Source of the DNA: an uncultured Bacteroidales bacterium
Lineage (GTDB): Bacteria; Bacteroidota; Bacteroidia; Bacteroidales; WCHB1-69
Direction of reading: 5' to 3'
DNA: 40,916 nucleotides
NCBI GenBank assembly: GCA_946409645.1
Contig: CAMJXE010000018.1
Coordinates: forward strand, 1-40,916
The notes beneath the pieces are model-generated. The model was not told the DNA's origin and made no database searches. It saw only the letters and a program-made list of their open reading frames with translations. Every line of letters starts with the position of its first letter. Position 1 is the stretch's first letter. This document shows positions 15,658-24,541 of this stretch, in pieces. The position numbers were made by a program, and so were the translations under genes.

Positions 15658-18600
15658 TTAGAAGGCTGTTTTCACACGCCCCCCCTCAACCACCTTCACC
15701 TCATCCTCCGTCAACCCATACAATCCATATACCAGCCCGTCAATCTCCCGCTCCCACGCACCTGTGTCCGCCTGCGAGTTCGCCTCCTTCGCGGCAAGGA
15801 TCTTGTCAACCAGGGCGATGATGGGTTTCTGCTGGGCGGGGGTGGCTCGTTTGATAGGTAATTGTTTCATATGGTTAGGGTAGAAATGTGTTCCATCATA
15901 CATTAATTCATTGAAGTAGAATTTGATCAGATGCGAGTTGAGAATGCCTTGAATGTATTTATACGAAAACTGTTCCGACATGTGGATTGCTTTTGGTGAA
16001 ATTGTCCTAACAATCGTTGGATAATTTACACCGTTCATCAGATGCCATAATGTCAATATGACTACAGAATCATTACAATACATTCCTTCATTGTCATATA
16101 TAAACCGTAATTTAGATATATCACTCAATGTTCTAATACCAACTAGTTTCTCGTTTGAAAACAGTTGAGGGAACATGGCATTATACATAATGTCGGGCTG
16201 ATAATCAAGATACTGATAGCTGTTTACCAACCAATAGCCCATATCTTTTCCTTCGAAATATTTTTTTAACTTGCCCGAATAATTTGACGAATGTATAAAT
16301 GAGCTTTTTTTTAGCCCAAGCTTTTCACTACTTGGCCGTAATCCGTAATTCACAGAGCATATCTCTTCGACAAACAAACAATTAGATTTAATCTTCGACA
16401 ACAAATCTGTCTTTTCACTAGTAAGACTGATTCTGAAATTGTTCTCGTCTGTGTCGTAGAAAAGTGATTGATGTATTTTGTTATACAGCCTTTGCTCAAA
16501 CATGTATTTATCACCCTTCTCATTAACATCAATTACAAGAATGTCGTTGTCTTTCTTTGGCTTATCATTTATCAATGAAAGAATACACGTTCTAACAGTA
16601 GCTGAATCAAATATGTCGTAGTTGAAGTTTACCAACCTTTTTATTTGTTTTTGTAGCAATAATTGGCGCAAAAGTAGTCCATATCCTTGAGACATGAACT
16701 TGTTTGAAGTGATATATGTTAGATTACCCCTTTCTTTCAGGAGTTTTATTCCAATTTCATAGAACAACACGTATAAATCAAATTTTTGATATGCCGTTGT
16801 AAACAGCTTAATATTGTTCTTTATTGTTTTATCAATTTTTTCTACATTTACATACGGCGGGTTTCCAATCACCACGTCGAACCCGTCCTTTACCCCGAAC
16901 ATCCACTCGGCATCGAAGAAGGGCGAGGAGGCATTCTGGTCGTAGGGGTTCCAGGCGACGAGCTGGCGGGCATCGTCGCTGCCAAAACCAGACAGGTCGG
17001 CAATCATCCTTTCCAATTCCTCCCGTATAGCGTCATCTTCGGAACGGAATTTCTTTTTATTACGGGCAGTACGGGCGTAGAATAGTTTCTTTCTAACTTC
17101 CAAGAGTTCATCCTTCTTATCCTCTATTTCTGCACTGGAAATGGTGCCACCGTGCCGGTCAACGCCAATCAACGTGTTGGCACAAACGAACTTGGTTTCC
17201 AAGTTGGGTAGAGGCAATATACTGTCGTTGTTCTGTTCGCTAATGAGTGAGATGAAGAAACGGAGCTTCGAGATCTGCATGGCAATAGGCTGGATGTCAA
17301 CGCCGTAGATGCAGTTCTGAATGATAAAGAGCTTGCGGGCATAGTCGGGGTTGGCCAGTCGGAGGTTGAAGGCGTTTTCGATTTCATCAAGTTGTAACTT
17401 TCGTGTCTCCGCGTCGTTGGTCTTGGTGTAGGCCTGCTCCGCTTGCGCACCTGCCGTAGTTTTGATGAACGCCTCCCAATGGGCGTTGTCGGGGTCGATC
17501 TGCCGCAACACATGTACCATCTGCTGTAACATGCCCATCGGGAAGGCACCCGAGCCGCACGCGGGATCGAGAATTTTCACGTGGTAAAGCGAGGTCATCA
17601 CCCGCTTGCGCTGCTCGTCGGTGAGCTCGGTCTGCGTTCCATCGTGGTACTCCAACAAACCCCGAATCTGCTTCTCATCGATACCCGTCTTGATTAGATG
17701 CTGCACCAGCGACTCGTTCACCATATACTCCACAATCTCACGCGGGGTGTAATAGGAGCCCGTCGCCTTGCGAGCGGTTTCCTGTGTCTCAGGGTTATAC
17801 GCTCCCAAGAGGTTCTCGAATACGCGCCCCAACAGTTCCGGATCGAGAGAAATGTCCTGCTCAATGGGCGTGTTCTCCTCCACCGTGAACACATATTTCT
17901 CGAAAAGAGTGATCAAACCGCAGTGTCCGTCATTCACATCTTCGCGGAAGAAAAGCATGTCGGGCACCACGGCGCGGCGTCTCGCCTCTTTGCTGAACCC
18001 GTCGTAATAGTTCTGGCCGCTGTCCAACCGTTCAAACAGACCGCCGTTCAGATAGGGAATGTTTTTGAAGAGGGCCTTGAACTCTTCCTTCCCGATGTTC
18101 AGCAGGTCGTCGCCCCGGTAGAGACTGTTTACTCCGTAGCCTTCGTTCCTGCCGTGATAGGATTCGGGAATGAACTTGCGGTCCGGTTTCTCGCAGTTGA
18201 GCGTGGCGAAGAAGAGATTTTGCAGAATAGCATTGTAATAGTTATGTGCGCTGGCACTTTGAGGATTGAAATCCTTCACGATGCGCATCAGCTCACGTTT
18301 GTTGAACAAAGAGGCAGGTATCAGCCCTTTCTCTTTGATAAACCAGATGAAGAGCATGCGGGTGATGATACGGATGACAGTCTCGTCGCGGCTCTCTTTG
18401 CCATGTCCGTCTTTCGGCCAGGCGGGGAAACGCATCCGCCCGCTGCCGACCAGTGACATAGCCCACTGATACCACTCGAAAAGTTCGTCGTAAAACCGTT
18501 TCGAGAGCAATTTGACATCAAACACTTCGAGCCATTTCTTGTAGAGGCTGTCGAAATTGGTGGCACGGTTGCCCTCCATCCGTTTCAACAGGTCGCAATG

Positions 18601-19131
18601 GCCTCGGTGGGCATTGGCACAGTTGATGTTGTGAAGTACCGACACTTTGCCCAATTTCTCGCCAATATTGCCGCTTCGGGCGTAGCTTCCGCGCTCGCAA
18701 GTGGCAATGGACAATCGCTCTGCCTGTCTGATCATCACCACCACAGGCTTGTCAACAGCCAGTTTGTTGAAAGCGCGGGTGATGTTGGCGGCAACAGTGC
18801 GCGAGAGTTTGGCTTCGGGCGTCACCTCAATGGCGAAAATGAACATGCCTTTGTATTTCTCGTCTTTGGCATCCTCTATAGCCGTCCGCAATTCCAAATT
18901 ATCGCGGTAACCGTCAAAGGTGCGTTCGTCAATCAGTGCCACGAACCAAGTGGCCGTCACGATGTCCAACGCCTCTTTGGCCGCTTTTGAAAGGGATTTG
19001 CCTGCAAACAAATCCTTCGTCTGCAAAGGCTTCCCGGCACCGAGGGTGTAACGCATTTCCAATTGGTCGAGCAGGCATAGTGATGCTTTACGCAAGTCGC
19101 TCTTGGTGAACAGTTTGAGTGTCTCTTTCAT
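15658..19131 (-). CDS. Eco57I/PglX-like adenine-specific DNA methyltransferase
   Basis: A 1157-residue methylase. Residues 1 to about 480 are an N-terminal region of unclear fold. The catalytic domain has SAM motif I DPACGSGAFPMG (about 521-532) and motif IV NPPYVN (about 754-759), the signature of N6-adenine methylation. The C-terminal third contains a TaqI-like specificity region (FYPNHMKQLPI, about 1092-1102). No clear PD-(D/E)XK nuclease was seen at the N-terminus, so cutting probably depends on the helicase-PLD partner 12 bases upstream. It resembles large type IIG enzymes and BREX PglX, but BREX companions are absent. It would protect host DNA or mark targets. Confidence 0.85.
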   Translation of the reverse strand: MKETLKLFTKSDLRKASLCLLDQLEMRYTLGAGKPLQTKDLFAGKSLSKAAKEALDIVTATWFVALIDERTFDGYRDNLELRTAIEDAKDEKYKGMFIFAIEVTPEAKLSRTVAANITRAFNKLAVDKPVVVMIRQAERLSIATCERGSYARSGNIGEKLGKVSVLHNINCANAHRGHCDLLKRMEGNRATNFDSLYKKWLEVFDVKLLSKRFYDELFEWYQWAMSLVGSGRMRFPAWPKDGHGKESRDETVIRIITRMLFIWFIKEKGLIPASLFNKRELMRIVKDFNPQSASAHNYYNAILQNLFFATLNCEKPDRKFIPESYHGRNEGYGVNSLYRGDDLLNIGKEEFKALFKNIPYLNGGLFERLDSGQNYYDGFSKEARRRAVVPDMLFFREDVNDGHCGLITLFEKYVFTVEENTPIEQDISLDPELLGRVFENLLGAYNPETQETARKATGSYYTPREIVEYMVNESLVQHLIKTGIDEKQIRGLLEYHDGTQTELTDEQRKRVMTSLYHVKILDPACGSGAFPMGMLQQMVHVLRQIDPDNAHWEAFIKTTAGAQAEQAYTKTNDAETRKLQLDEIENAFNLRLANPDYARKLFIIQNCIYGVDIQPIAMQISKLRFFISLISEQNNDSILPLPNLETKFVCANTLIGVDRHGGTISSAEIEDKKDELLEVRKKLFYARTARNKKKFRSEDDAIREELERMIADLSGFGSDDARQLVAWNPYDQNASSPFFDAEWMFGVKDGFDVVIGNPPYVNVEKIDKTIKNNIKLFTTAYQKFDLYVLFYEIGIKLLKERGNLTYITSNKFMSQGYGLLLRQLLLQKQIKRLVNFNYDIFDSATVRTCILSLINDKPKKDNDILVIDVNEKGDKYMFEQRLYNKIHQSLFYDTDENNFRISLTSEKTDLLSKIKSNCLFVEEICSVNYGLRPSSEKLGLKKSSFIHSSNYSGKLKKYFEGKDMGYWLVNSYQYLDYQPDIMYNAMFPQLFSNEKLVGIRTLSDISKLRFIYDNEGMYCNDSVVILTLWHLMNGVNYPTIVRTISPKAIHMSEQFSYKYIQGILNSHLIKFYFNELMYDGTHFYPNHMKQLPIKRATPAQQKPIIALVDKILAAKEANSQADTGAWEREIDGLVYGLYGLTEDEVKVVEGGRVKTAF

Positions 19132-19143
19132 AACTTTGCTGTA

Positions 19144-22100
19144 TTATTCGTGATTCATTTCCGATACCAAATCCCAAGCAATGAGGTCGTATTTGCCGAT
19201 GTCGGTGCGCTCTTCTATGGTCTCGTCGCGATTGCCCTGCACCACGTTGTCGGGGTTGCCATTCAGCAAATCCATCACGGCACTGATGGTGGTCTGTTGA
19301 TCTCGCGGGGCGAACCAGCCCGTGATGACACGCGCCAGGCGTTTCAAGGCTTTGGGGTTTGCAGCGAGAATATCCTGAGGCAAGAAGGTTTGCTCTTTCT
19401 TATGGTCGGCGAGCAGTTTCAGCACCTCGGCCTTGTCAATTGATTTGAAGTCTGGGGCGGATTGCTCATCCGTAGGCAGACAAAGCAGATGGAAACTTTT
19501 GTTGTCATCACGATGGCGCAACAAAGCCACAAGACATTCGGGGTAGTCGGCGTATGGTTTCAGGTTCCAGCGGAAGCCCGAGAAAGCGCCATTGGGCATC
19601 TCCTCCAACTCTTTCAAACGGTCGGAGTTTTGCACAAACTGCTCGGCATCGGCCTTGAATTCGGATAGCGACAATAGATCGAAGGTTGGTGTCCCCATAT
19701 CCTCAATCTCGCCCACCAAGTCATCGTGTATCGATTTCAGACTGCGAGCATCCTGACTTTGGCGGAACTGGTTGTTCACTTCCATTTGGGCGATGGTCTC
19801 GTTGGCCTGTAGCGTTTCCGAACCGGCCACATTCATGGCCACCATGCGGTTGCTCACGCGCTCGGAAAGACCAAGATAAGATTCAATGTCCTTCGAAGGC
19901 CAGAAATTGACACTCTGTATCTTGCTGTTGGGCGACCCAATTCGGTCAATACGGCCGAACCGCTGGATAAGGCGCACAGGGTTCCAGTGAATGTCGTAAT
20001 TGACCACCGTGTCGGCATCTTGCAGGTTCTGACCTTCGCTCACACAGTCAGTGGCCACCAAAATGGTGACAGGATGCAGGAGCTGTTCCTGCACCGTTTT
20101 GTGCACCGGTGATTTGAAAATCAACTCTTTCCAAATGGCATACAAATCCTTCGGCTTGTCTTTGTAATCTTCAAGGTTGATGTGGTTGGACTTGTAAAGC
20201 GTATCCCACTTCTTTTCCATAAACAGCTTGCTGTACGGTGCAAAGCGTTCCAATTTTTCTTCAAGCACATTTGAATCAATGTCACCTGTGACTAACTCCA
20301 CATCGGCGAACAATCCATTGATTTGGTCGTAAAGATATTGTGCCGTGTCGGCGTAGGAGGTAAAAACCACCACTTTCCGACCTTTGCGCTGCCGGATCAC
20401 CTCTTTAAGGGTCTCTAATTTCTCATCTTTCCTGCTTCCGCTCTTGATTTCATTTCCATACTGTTCGAGATTGGCGATAAGGCGGTTCAGAATGGAGATG
20501 TCTTTCTTCAAATCATGGACATAATCGTCAACCCGCACCATCTTGGAAAAGTCAATGGTACGCTTGCCAATGGTTTCCATATCGTCCTCGTTATCTGTGA
20601 TTTCATCTTCGTCATCCAATTCGGCATTGGCTCGCTGTTCCGCTAACTTCAACCATCTTTCGTGCAAGTCTCTCACTTTGGTCAGCGTGGACAGACAAGA
20701 ATCCCAACAGCTTTCCAATCGTTTGATAAATAACGAAATCATCATGCCCGCCAAGGAAAGCTCGCGTAGAGCGTTATTGTCCCATGGGATTTTTCCACCG
20801 TAATGGCTTTTGATGGACTGCTTTACAATCCAATTCTGAATCACGATTTGTTGCAGAGCATCCTTGTTGTTTTCATTCCTCAAGGCTACCAAAATGGTGG
20901 ACAACAGTTTCTCATCATCTGTCAACTCTTTTTTAGATTGCTGTTCTTCAACCATTTGAAGTACCAAATCGGCCTGTTTGATGAATGCTTCCTTCAGTTC
21001 GTAATTGTATTGGGTGGGCTGGTATGCCGTCAGTCGGAGGATTTTCATGTCGTCGTACATGGCATCAATATCCCTGTACTTTCCAATGTTCTGCACCCCT
21101 ACATGTTCGTTCTGTGGTGGCAGTTGCGAAGGGAATTGCAGACTTGGCTCGAAAGAGGTGACAAAAGCGCGGTTGCGGGCGATGATCAGTTCGTCGGTGA
21201 GAGTGAAGAAGTGGTGTACGCTGCTTAGCTTTCCGCGAAGGGTGTTAACGGTATGGTTGGGCTCGCTGGCCCATTCGGTGTATTTGGCGTTGGCTTGCTG
21301 GAAAATGGTGCGCAACATGTCGGTTTCGGCATCGGGTGCAGGCAGCTTGAACTCCTCGTAGAAGTGCCGGTTCTCGTCGTAGCCGATGAGTTTGAACTGG
21401 TTGCGGATGTCTTTGAGTCCCGTGTTGATGGGCGTGGCGGACAACAGCAGCACTTTCACGGTGTGTCCGCGTCTGGCTGATTCGTTGATGATGTCGTCCA
21501 ACAGCATCTGGTAGCGGCACGATTTGTCGTTGCGGAGATTATGGCTCTCATCCACCACCACGAGCAGCTTTTCATAATCTTGAATAGCTGATTTGGTGAT
21601 ATTGTCGCTATAGTTGCTAAGACGATTCTGCTGCAAGTCCGTATGGCAGCGCACCACATAGTTGAACCGATCCTCCTCGAAACGGGAATTGGCATTCACC
21701 AAATATTTCGTCCAGTTGTTGCGCAGTTTCTTCGGGCATAGAACCACGGTGTGGTAGCCGTTGTTCTGGAAGTACTTGATGACCCCGAGGGCGGAGAAGG
21801 TTTTACCGAGACCTACGGCATCTGCAAGGATGGCTCCGCCGTAACGGGTGAGCAATTTGACCAAAGAGACAACCCCGCTTTGTTGGAAACTATACAGCGT
21901 CTGCCACACCTTCGACTTCTGCAGAAACTCCATATCACGCTTATACTCAAGTGATTCGTTCATCTCAATGTCGGCCCTGAAAAACTCGAAGAGAATCTTG
22001 TAATAAATCTCCTCGGGGGTATAAGCCTTGAACATCCGCTCGATTTGTTCGATGATATACGCTTTGGCATTTTTGTTCTTGGTTTTCCCCTTCGCAGCGG

Positions 22101-22689
22101 GTATGGGGATATCCGTGGCCGCCACATGTTCCCAAATATCCTTGAACCAAGTTCTCAAATCCCGAACCGTGGCGTTGTCGCGTCCGGTCTCCACCATGTT
22201 CAGCTCCACATTGGCGCTCTCTTTGATACCCAGTCCGGCTTCGGTGAGGTTGGAACTGCCCACAATACCGTAGTCGTGAATGGCATCGGTCTTGTCTTCA
22301 AACAGATAGGATTTGGCGTGACAGAACGTGTTGTTGATGGTCCGAACTTCTACGGAAGCCTGTTTCAGAAATGTTACGGCGTCCCGGGCATAAAACGTCA
22401 GCTGGAAGCCACTTTCCAAGGCGCTATCGCCTTGAAGCAGGTCAACGGCCCGTTTCAGAAATTTCTCATCGCGCATCATGTCATGGATGTCACCCAACAC
22501 AATGCGATACTTGTTCTCCTTGGAGAGTTCGGTATAAAGGATGTGCAGGGCGGCGATGGAAAAGAAACCCGTCACAATATCCATTCTGCCAGTCCTGCCC
22601 TTTTCGGGGCTGGAATATTCGGCTATGCAGTCCCACACCGTCCTGATGGTCTGGGTGGAACCATAGATATGCTTGTTGTCTATCAGCAT
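19144..22689 (-). CDS. PLD-nuclease and SNF2-like helicase fusion
   Basis: A 1181-residue protein. Residues about 35-160 form a phospholipase-D-like domain with HAK (124-126) and GSSNLT (144-149), the hallmark of PLD nucleases. The helicase follows with Walker A DAVGLGKT (about 287-294), DESHNLRN (about 377-384), LLLSATPINTG and, in the second lobe, LVATDCVSEGQNLQ and QRFGRIDRIGS (about 905-915). This is SNF2-like superfamily 2. A Glu/Asp-rich hinge (DDEDEITDNEDD) precedes the second lobe. It is the first gene of a two-gene operon with the methylase, so it is probably the restriction subunit. DISARM and BREX use related helicases, but their other genes are missing. Confidence 0.85.
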   Translation of the reverse strand: MLIDNKHIYGSTQTIRTVWDCIAEYSSPEKGRTGRMDIVTGFFSIAALHILYTELSKENKYRIVLGDIHDMMRDEKFLKRAVDLLQGDSALESGFQLTFYARDAVTFLKQASVEVRTINNTFCHAKSYLFEDKTDAIHDYGIVGSSNLTEAGLGIKESANVELNMVETGRDNATVRDLRTWFKDIWEHVAATDIPIPAAKGKTKNKNAKAYIIEQIERMFKAYTPEEIYYKILFEFFRADIEMNESLEYKRDMEFLQKSKVWQTLYSFQQSGVVSLVKLLTRYGGAILADAVGLGKTFSALGVIKYFQNNGYHTVVLCPKKLRNNWTKYLVNANSRFEEDRFNYVVRCHTDLQQNRLSNYSDNITKSAIQDYEKLLVVVDESHNLRNDKSCRYQMLLDDIINESARRGHTVKVLLLSATPINTGLKDIRNQFKLIGYDENRHFYEEFKLPAPDAETDMLRTIFQQANAKYTEWASEPNHTVNTLRGKLSSVHHFFTLTDELIIARNRAFVTSFEPSLQFPSQLPPQNEHVGVQNIGKYRDIDAMYDDMKILRLTAYQPTQYNYELKEAFIKQADLVLQMVEEQQSKKELTDDEKLLSTILVALRNENNKDALQQIVIQNWIVKQSIKSHYGGKIPWDNNALRELSLAGMMISLFIKRLESCWDSCLSTLTKVRDLHERWLKLAEQRANAELDDEDEITDNEDDMETIGKRTIDFSKMVRVDDYVHDLKKDISILNRLIANLEQYGNEIKSGSRKDEKLETLKEVIRQRKGRKVVVFTSYADTAQYLYDQINGLFADVELVTGDIDSNVLEEKLERFAPYSKLFMEKKWDTLYKSNHINLEDYKDKPKDLYAIWKELIFKSPVHKTVQEQLLHPVTILVATDCVSEGQNLQDADTVVNYDIHWNPVRLIQRFGRIDRIGSPNSKIQSVNFWPSKDIESYLGLSERVSNRMVAMNVAGSETLQANETIAQMEVNNQFRQSQDARSLKSIHDDLVGEIEDMGTPTFDLLSLSEFKADAEQFVQNSDRLKELEEMPNGAFSGFRWNLKPYADYPECLVALLRHRDDNKSFHLLCLPTDEQSAPDFKSIDKAEVLKLLADHKKEQTFLPQDILAANPKALKRLARVITGWFAPRDQQTTISAVMDLLNGNPDNVVQGNRDETIEERTDIGKYDLIAWDLVSEMNHE

Positions 22690-23084
22690 GGCTATACAGT
22701 TTTAGTCAGCACCAAAACTATATCTCCAGGCTTTGCTTACAGGTAACTACTAAAAGGCCTCAGGACACAAAAGAAGCGCGTTCATGGCTCTTCTCTTGAA
22801 TCTTGAGGTCCTCGGATGTACCTGTACTACTAAGATATAAGTCATGCCCGCGCTGATACACGGGCATCGGCTGACTTATTCATGCATTTCATCGTTGAAA
22901 TTTCCTACGTTTCACGATACTCTGAATAAATAGCTGATGCTATAATATGAAATATGTTACTTTACCTTTCCTTTGTTATTATTCCAAATTTTCGTTATTA
23001 TCTGATTCTTTGACAATTGTTCTTATTATCAAGCACTTTTAGAGCGTTTTTCCCGCTTTAGTTGGCGTGCTTGGTTAACAGGTG
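22690..23084 (-). ncRNA. Long structured 5' leader of the restriction-like operon
   Basis: Between the -7 box at 23085-23092 and ATG 22689 lie about 390 bases without an ORF but with three hairpins. 22755-22812 has an 11-bp outer stem with one bulge and an inner AAGAAG/CTTCT stem. 22837-22879 has ATGCCCG/CGGGCAT and an outer ATAAGTC/GACTTAT separated by a bulge. 22891-22918 has ATCGT-GAAA/TTTC-ACGAT. This could be a cis-regulatory leader or an independent small RNA. Confidence 0.4.
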
Positions 23085-23092
23085 CAAAAATA
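23085..23092 (-). promoter_or_regulatory. -7 box of the helicase-methylase operon
   Basis: TATTTTTG on the minus strand, the only good TAnnTTTG match upstream of the helicase gene that reads towards it. Confidence 0.5.
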
Positions 23093-23503
23093 CAAAAAAT
23101 TAGTACGGTAGGTGAATGTTTTGACACGACTCTACAGCGGCCGCCAACTGTGAAGGGTATTTGATGAATCTCCCTGTATAAACATCATCGTAATCAATAT
23201 ATTCATTAAACATATTGTCATTCAAAATGTTTTGTGTTATTTTGCATTGTTTTAATGCGTATGAGAATGATGCAAAAATGAATAAAACTCGAAGCGAAAC
23301 TCCATCATTGATAGAATGAATCTTATCCATATACCTTTGAAATTTTGATAATTTTTCAAGTGCAAAAATGATAAAAATATAGAACACTCGGATTTGTTTT
23401 TGCATAACATGCTGCTTACCGTTCTTGGAAACTTCCGCCCTTACGGAATACACGTGATGAGATTTTTGAACAAGAGTCACTCATGTAAAAAAACGTTTTT
23501 TTG

Positions 23504-23540
23504 AATTTGTCGCAAAAATATTGTATTTTTGCGACAAATT
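23504..23540. promoter_or_regulatory. Perfect 17-bp inverted repeat overlapping the promoter of the DUF6088 gene
   Basis: AATTTGTCGCAAAAATA (23504-23520) and its exact complement TATTTTTGCGACAAATT (23524-23540) flank TTG. The -7 box TATTTTTG (23524-23531) lies inside the right arm, and by symmetry a minus-strand TATTTTTG lies in the left arm. This is the expected layout of an operator bound by the antitoxin for autorepression. Confidence 0.75.
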
Positions 23541-23556
23541 TTTAAGGTATAACAAT

Positions 23557-24060
23557 ATGCAATCTATTGATGATAAGATACTTGAATCTGTTAGGAAATG
23601 CGGAAGAGGGACTGTGTTCACCCCTTCGCGTTTTTCGCAGTATGGGACAGCCGTCGCGGTGCAAAAAGCACTTGAAAGACTGACAGACGAGGGCCGCATC
23701 ATTCGCGTGGCAAGGGGCATCTATTGCTACCCGAAAACAGACACTGACTTGGGACTGGGTGTAATCTATCCCGGTTTTGATGAGATTGCCCAAGCTATTG
23801 CCAAACGTGACAAGGCTCAGATTGTTCCTGCGGGCGCATACGCCGTGAACAAATTGGGACTCAGCACACAGGTGCCTATGAATGTCGTTTTCCTCACCAG
23901 CGGAGAAAGCCGCAAAGTTGTGATACGTAACGGCAGAGGCATCCTCTTCAAACATGCCGCGCCGAGAAATTTCGCATTTGAGAATTCTTTCGCCCAACTC
24001 CTTTCGGTAGCACTCAAGGAAATCGGAAAAGGACTTGAACCTAATGACTGTCTGGATTAG
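23557..24060 (+). CDS. DUF6088 (AbiEi-like) antitoxin/transcriptional regulator
   Basis: A 167-residue protein. Residues about 1-60 form a winged helix (RGTVFTPSRFSQYGTAVAVQKALERL, then RGIYCYP), followed by the AbiEi-like segment PAGAYAVNKLGLSTQVP and LTSGESRKVVIRNGRGILFKH. It is the antitoxin and autoregulator half of AbiE-type (type IV) toxin-antitoxin loci. The start at 23557 is chosen because it follows the -7 box by 25 bases; the in-frame upstream ATG (23521) lies inside the promoter. The usual nucleotidyltransferase toxin (AbiEii) is not downstream; only a repeat and the convergent transporter follow, so it is an orphan or a relic. Confidence 0.8.
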   Translation: MQSIDDKILESVRKCGRGTVFTPSRFSQYGTAVAVQKALERLTDEGRIIRVARGIYCYPKTDTDLGLGVIYPGFDEIAQAIAKRDKAQIVPAGAYAVNKLGLSTQVPMNVVFLTSGESRKVVIRNGRGILFKHAAPRNFAFENSFAQLLSVALKEIGKGLEPNDCLD

Positions 24061-24082
24061 AAAACTTATAAACGAATTGTAT

Positions 24083-24131
24083 GGGGTTAATTGCGCTTCG
24101 CGCATTTTGCCTATTCGAGGCTGCTCAAGGA
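24083..24131 (-). repeat. Dispersed TCCTTGAGCAG element, copy A
   Basis: 49 bases, read on the minus strand from TCCTTGAGCAGCC to AATTAACCCC. It differs from copy B (33352-33400) at only 2 of 49 positions. It contains a GCCT...AGGC stem and a GCGCGAAGCGC hairpin. It lies about 60 bases 3' of the transporter stop, in sense orientation. Confidence 0.8.
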
Positions 24132-24158
24132 ATTCTTTCATCGTCATATTCATCGTTT

Positions 24159-24193
24159 TATCATCAAATCATCTCATCATCCTATCATCATCA
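24159..24193 (-). repeat. Degenerate octamer repeat containing the transporter stop codon
   Basis: Units TATCATCA, AATCATCT, CATCATCC, TATCATCA follow one another. On the minus strand the transporter's TGA (24193-24191) opens the tract, which continues TGA TGA TAG in frame. Confidence 0.6.
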
Positions 24194-24541
24194 TTGCGCC
24201 ACAAAATAGCATCCCGCCATAATCAGGAGCACACCGACCCAGCGGGTGGCGGGAACAGTTTCGTGGAAGACCAACACTGCGGCTATCATTCCAAACACGT
24301 AGCTCAGTGAGATGAGCGGATACGCACGGGAGAATGGGTAGTTTTTAAGGATGTGCATCCAAAGAACGGCTGCACTGCCATAACAAACGCCGCATCCAAG
24401 CCACCACCAGTTAGTCAACTGTGCCAAAAAGAAAGAACTTTTCCATGCAAATGTTCCCATCTTTTCGAGTGCTAACTTCAGGAACACCTGTCCGAAGCAC
24501 AAAAGGACAGACTGAATAATGGCCAAAACGATTAGTCTCAT
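24191..24541 (-). CDS. Small multidrug resistance/EamA-like transporter
   Basis: A 116-residue integral membrane protein with four hydrophobic helices (about 3-21, 36-56, 66-86, 95-113). The GQVFLKLALEKMG motif in and after helix 1 and the pattern YPLISLSYVFGMI plus HETVPATRWVGVLLIMAGC fit the EmrE/ArnE-F family of small transporters. It has the length of a dimeric SMR protein. It overlaps the start of the upstream chain-length-factor gene (ATGA around 24538-24541), so it belongs to the pigment-type operon and may move a lipid intermediate or product. Drug efflux is the alternative. Confidence 0.75.
   Translation of the reverse strand: MRLIVLAIIQSVLLCFGQVFLKLALEKMGTFAWKSSFFLAQLTNWWWLGCGVCYGSAAVLWMHILKNYPFSRAYPLISLSYVFGMIAAVLVFHETVPATRWVGVLLIMAGCYFVAQ

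Noticed and set aside
17698-18456. 252-residue plus-strand ORF inside the methylase gene
   Set aside because: It is a shadow of the methylase frame, which carries the DPACGSG and NPPY motifs on the minus strand.
15658-22689. Full BREX or DISARM system
   Set aside because: No BrxC, PglZ, BrxA/B or DrmA/B homologue is present; neighbours are unrelated modules.
23100-23480. 126-residue minus-strand ORF left of the 17-bp palindrome
   Set aside because: It starts with GTG, has no ribosome site, ends without a recognisable fold and covers the helicase promoter. The palindrome does supply a minus-strand -7 box, so a short transcript is possible, but the protein is not supported.
24159-24190. CRISPR-like short repeat array
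   Set aside because: The units are only 8 bases with no spacers; it is a simple microsatellite.
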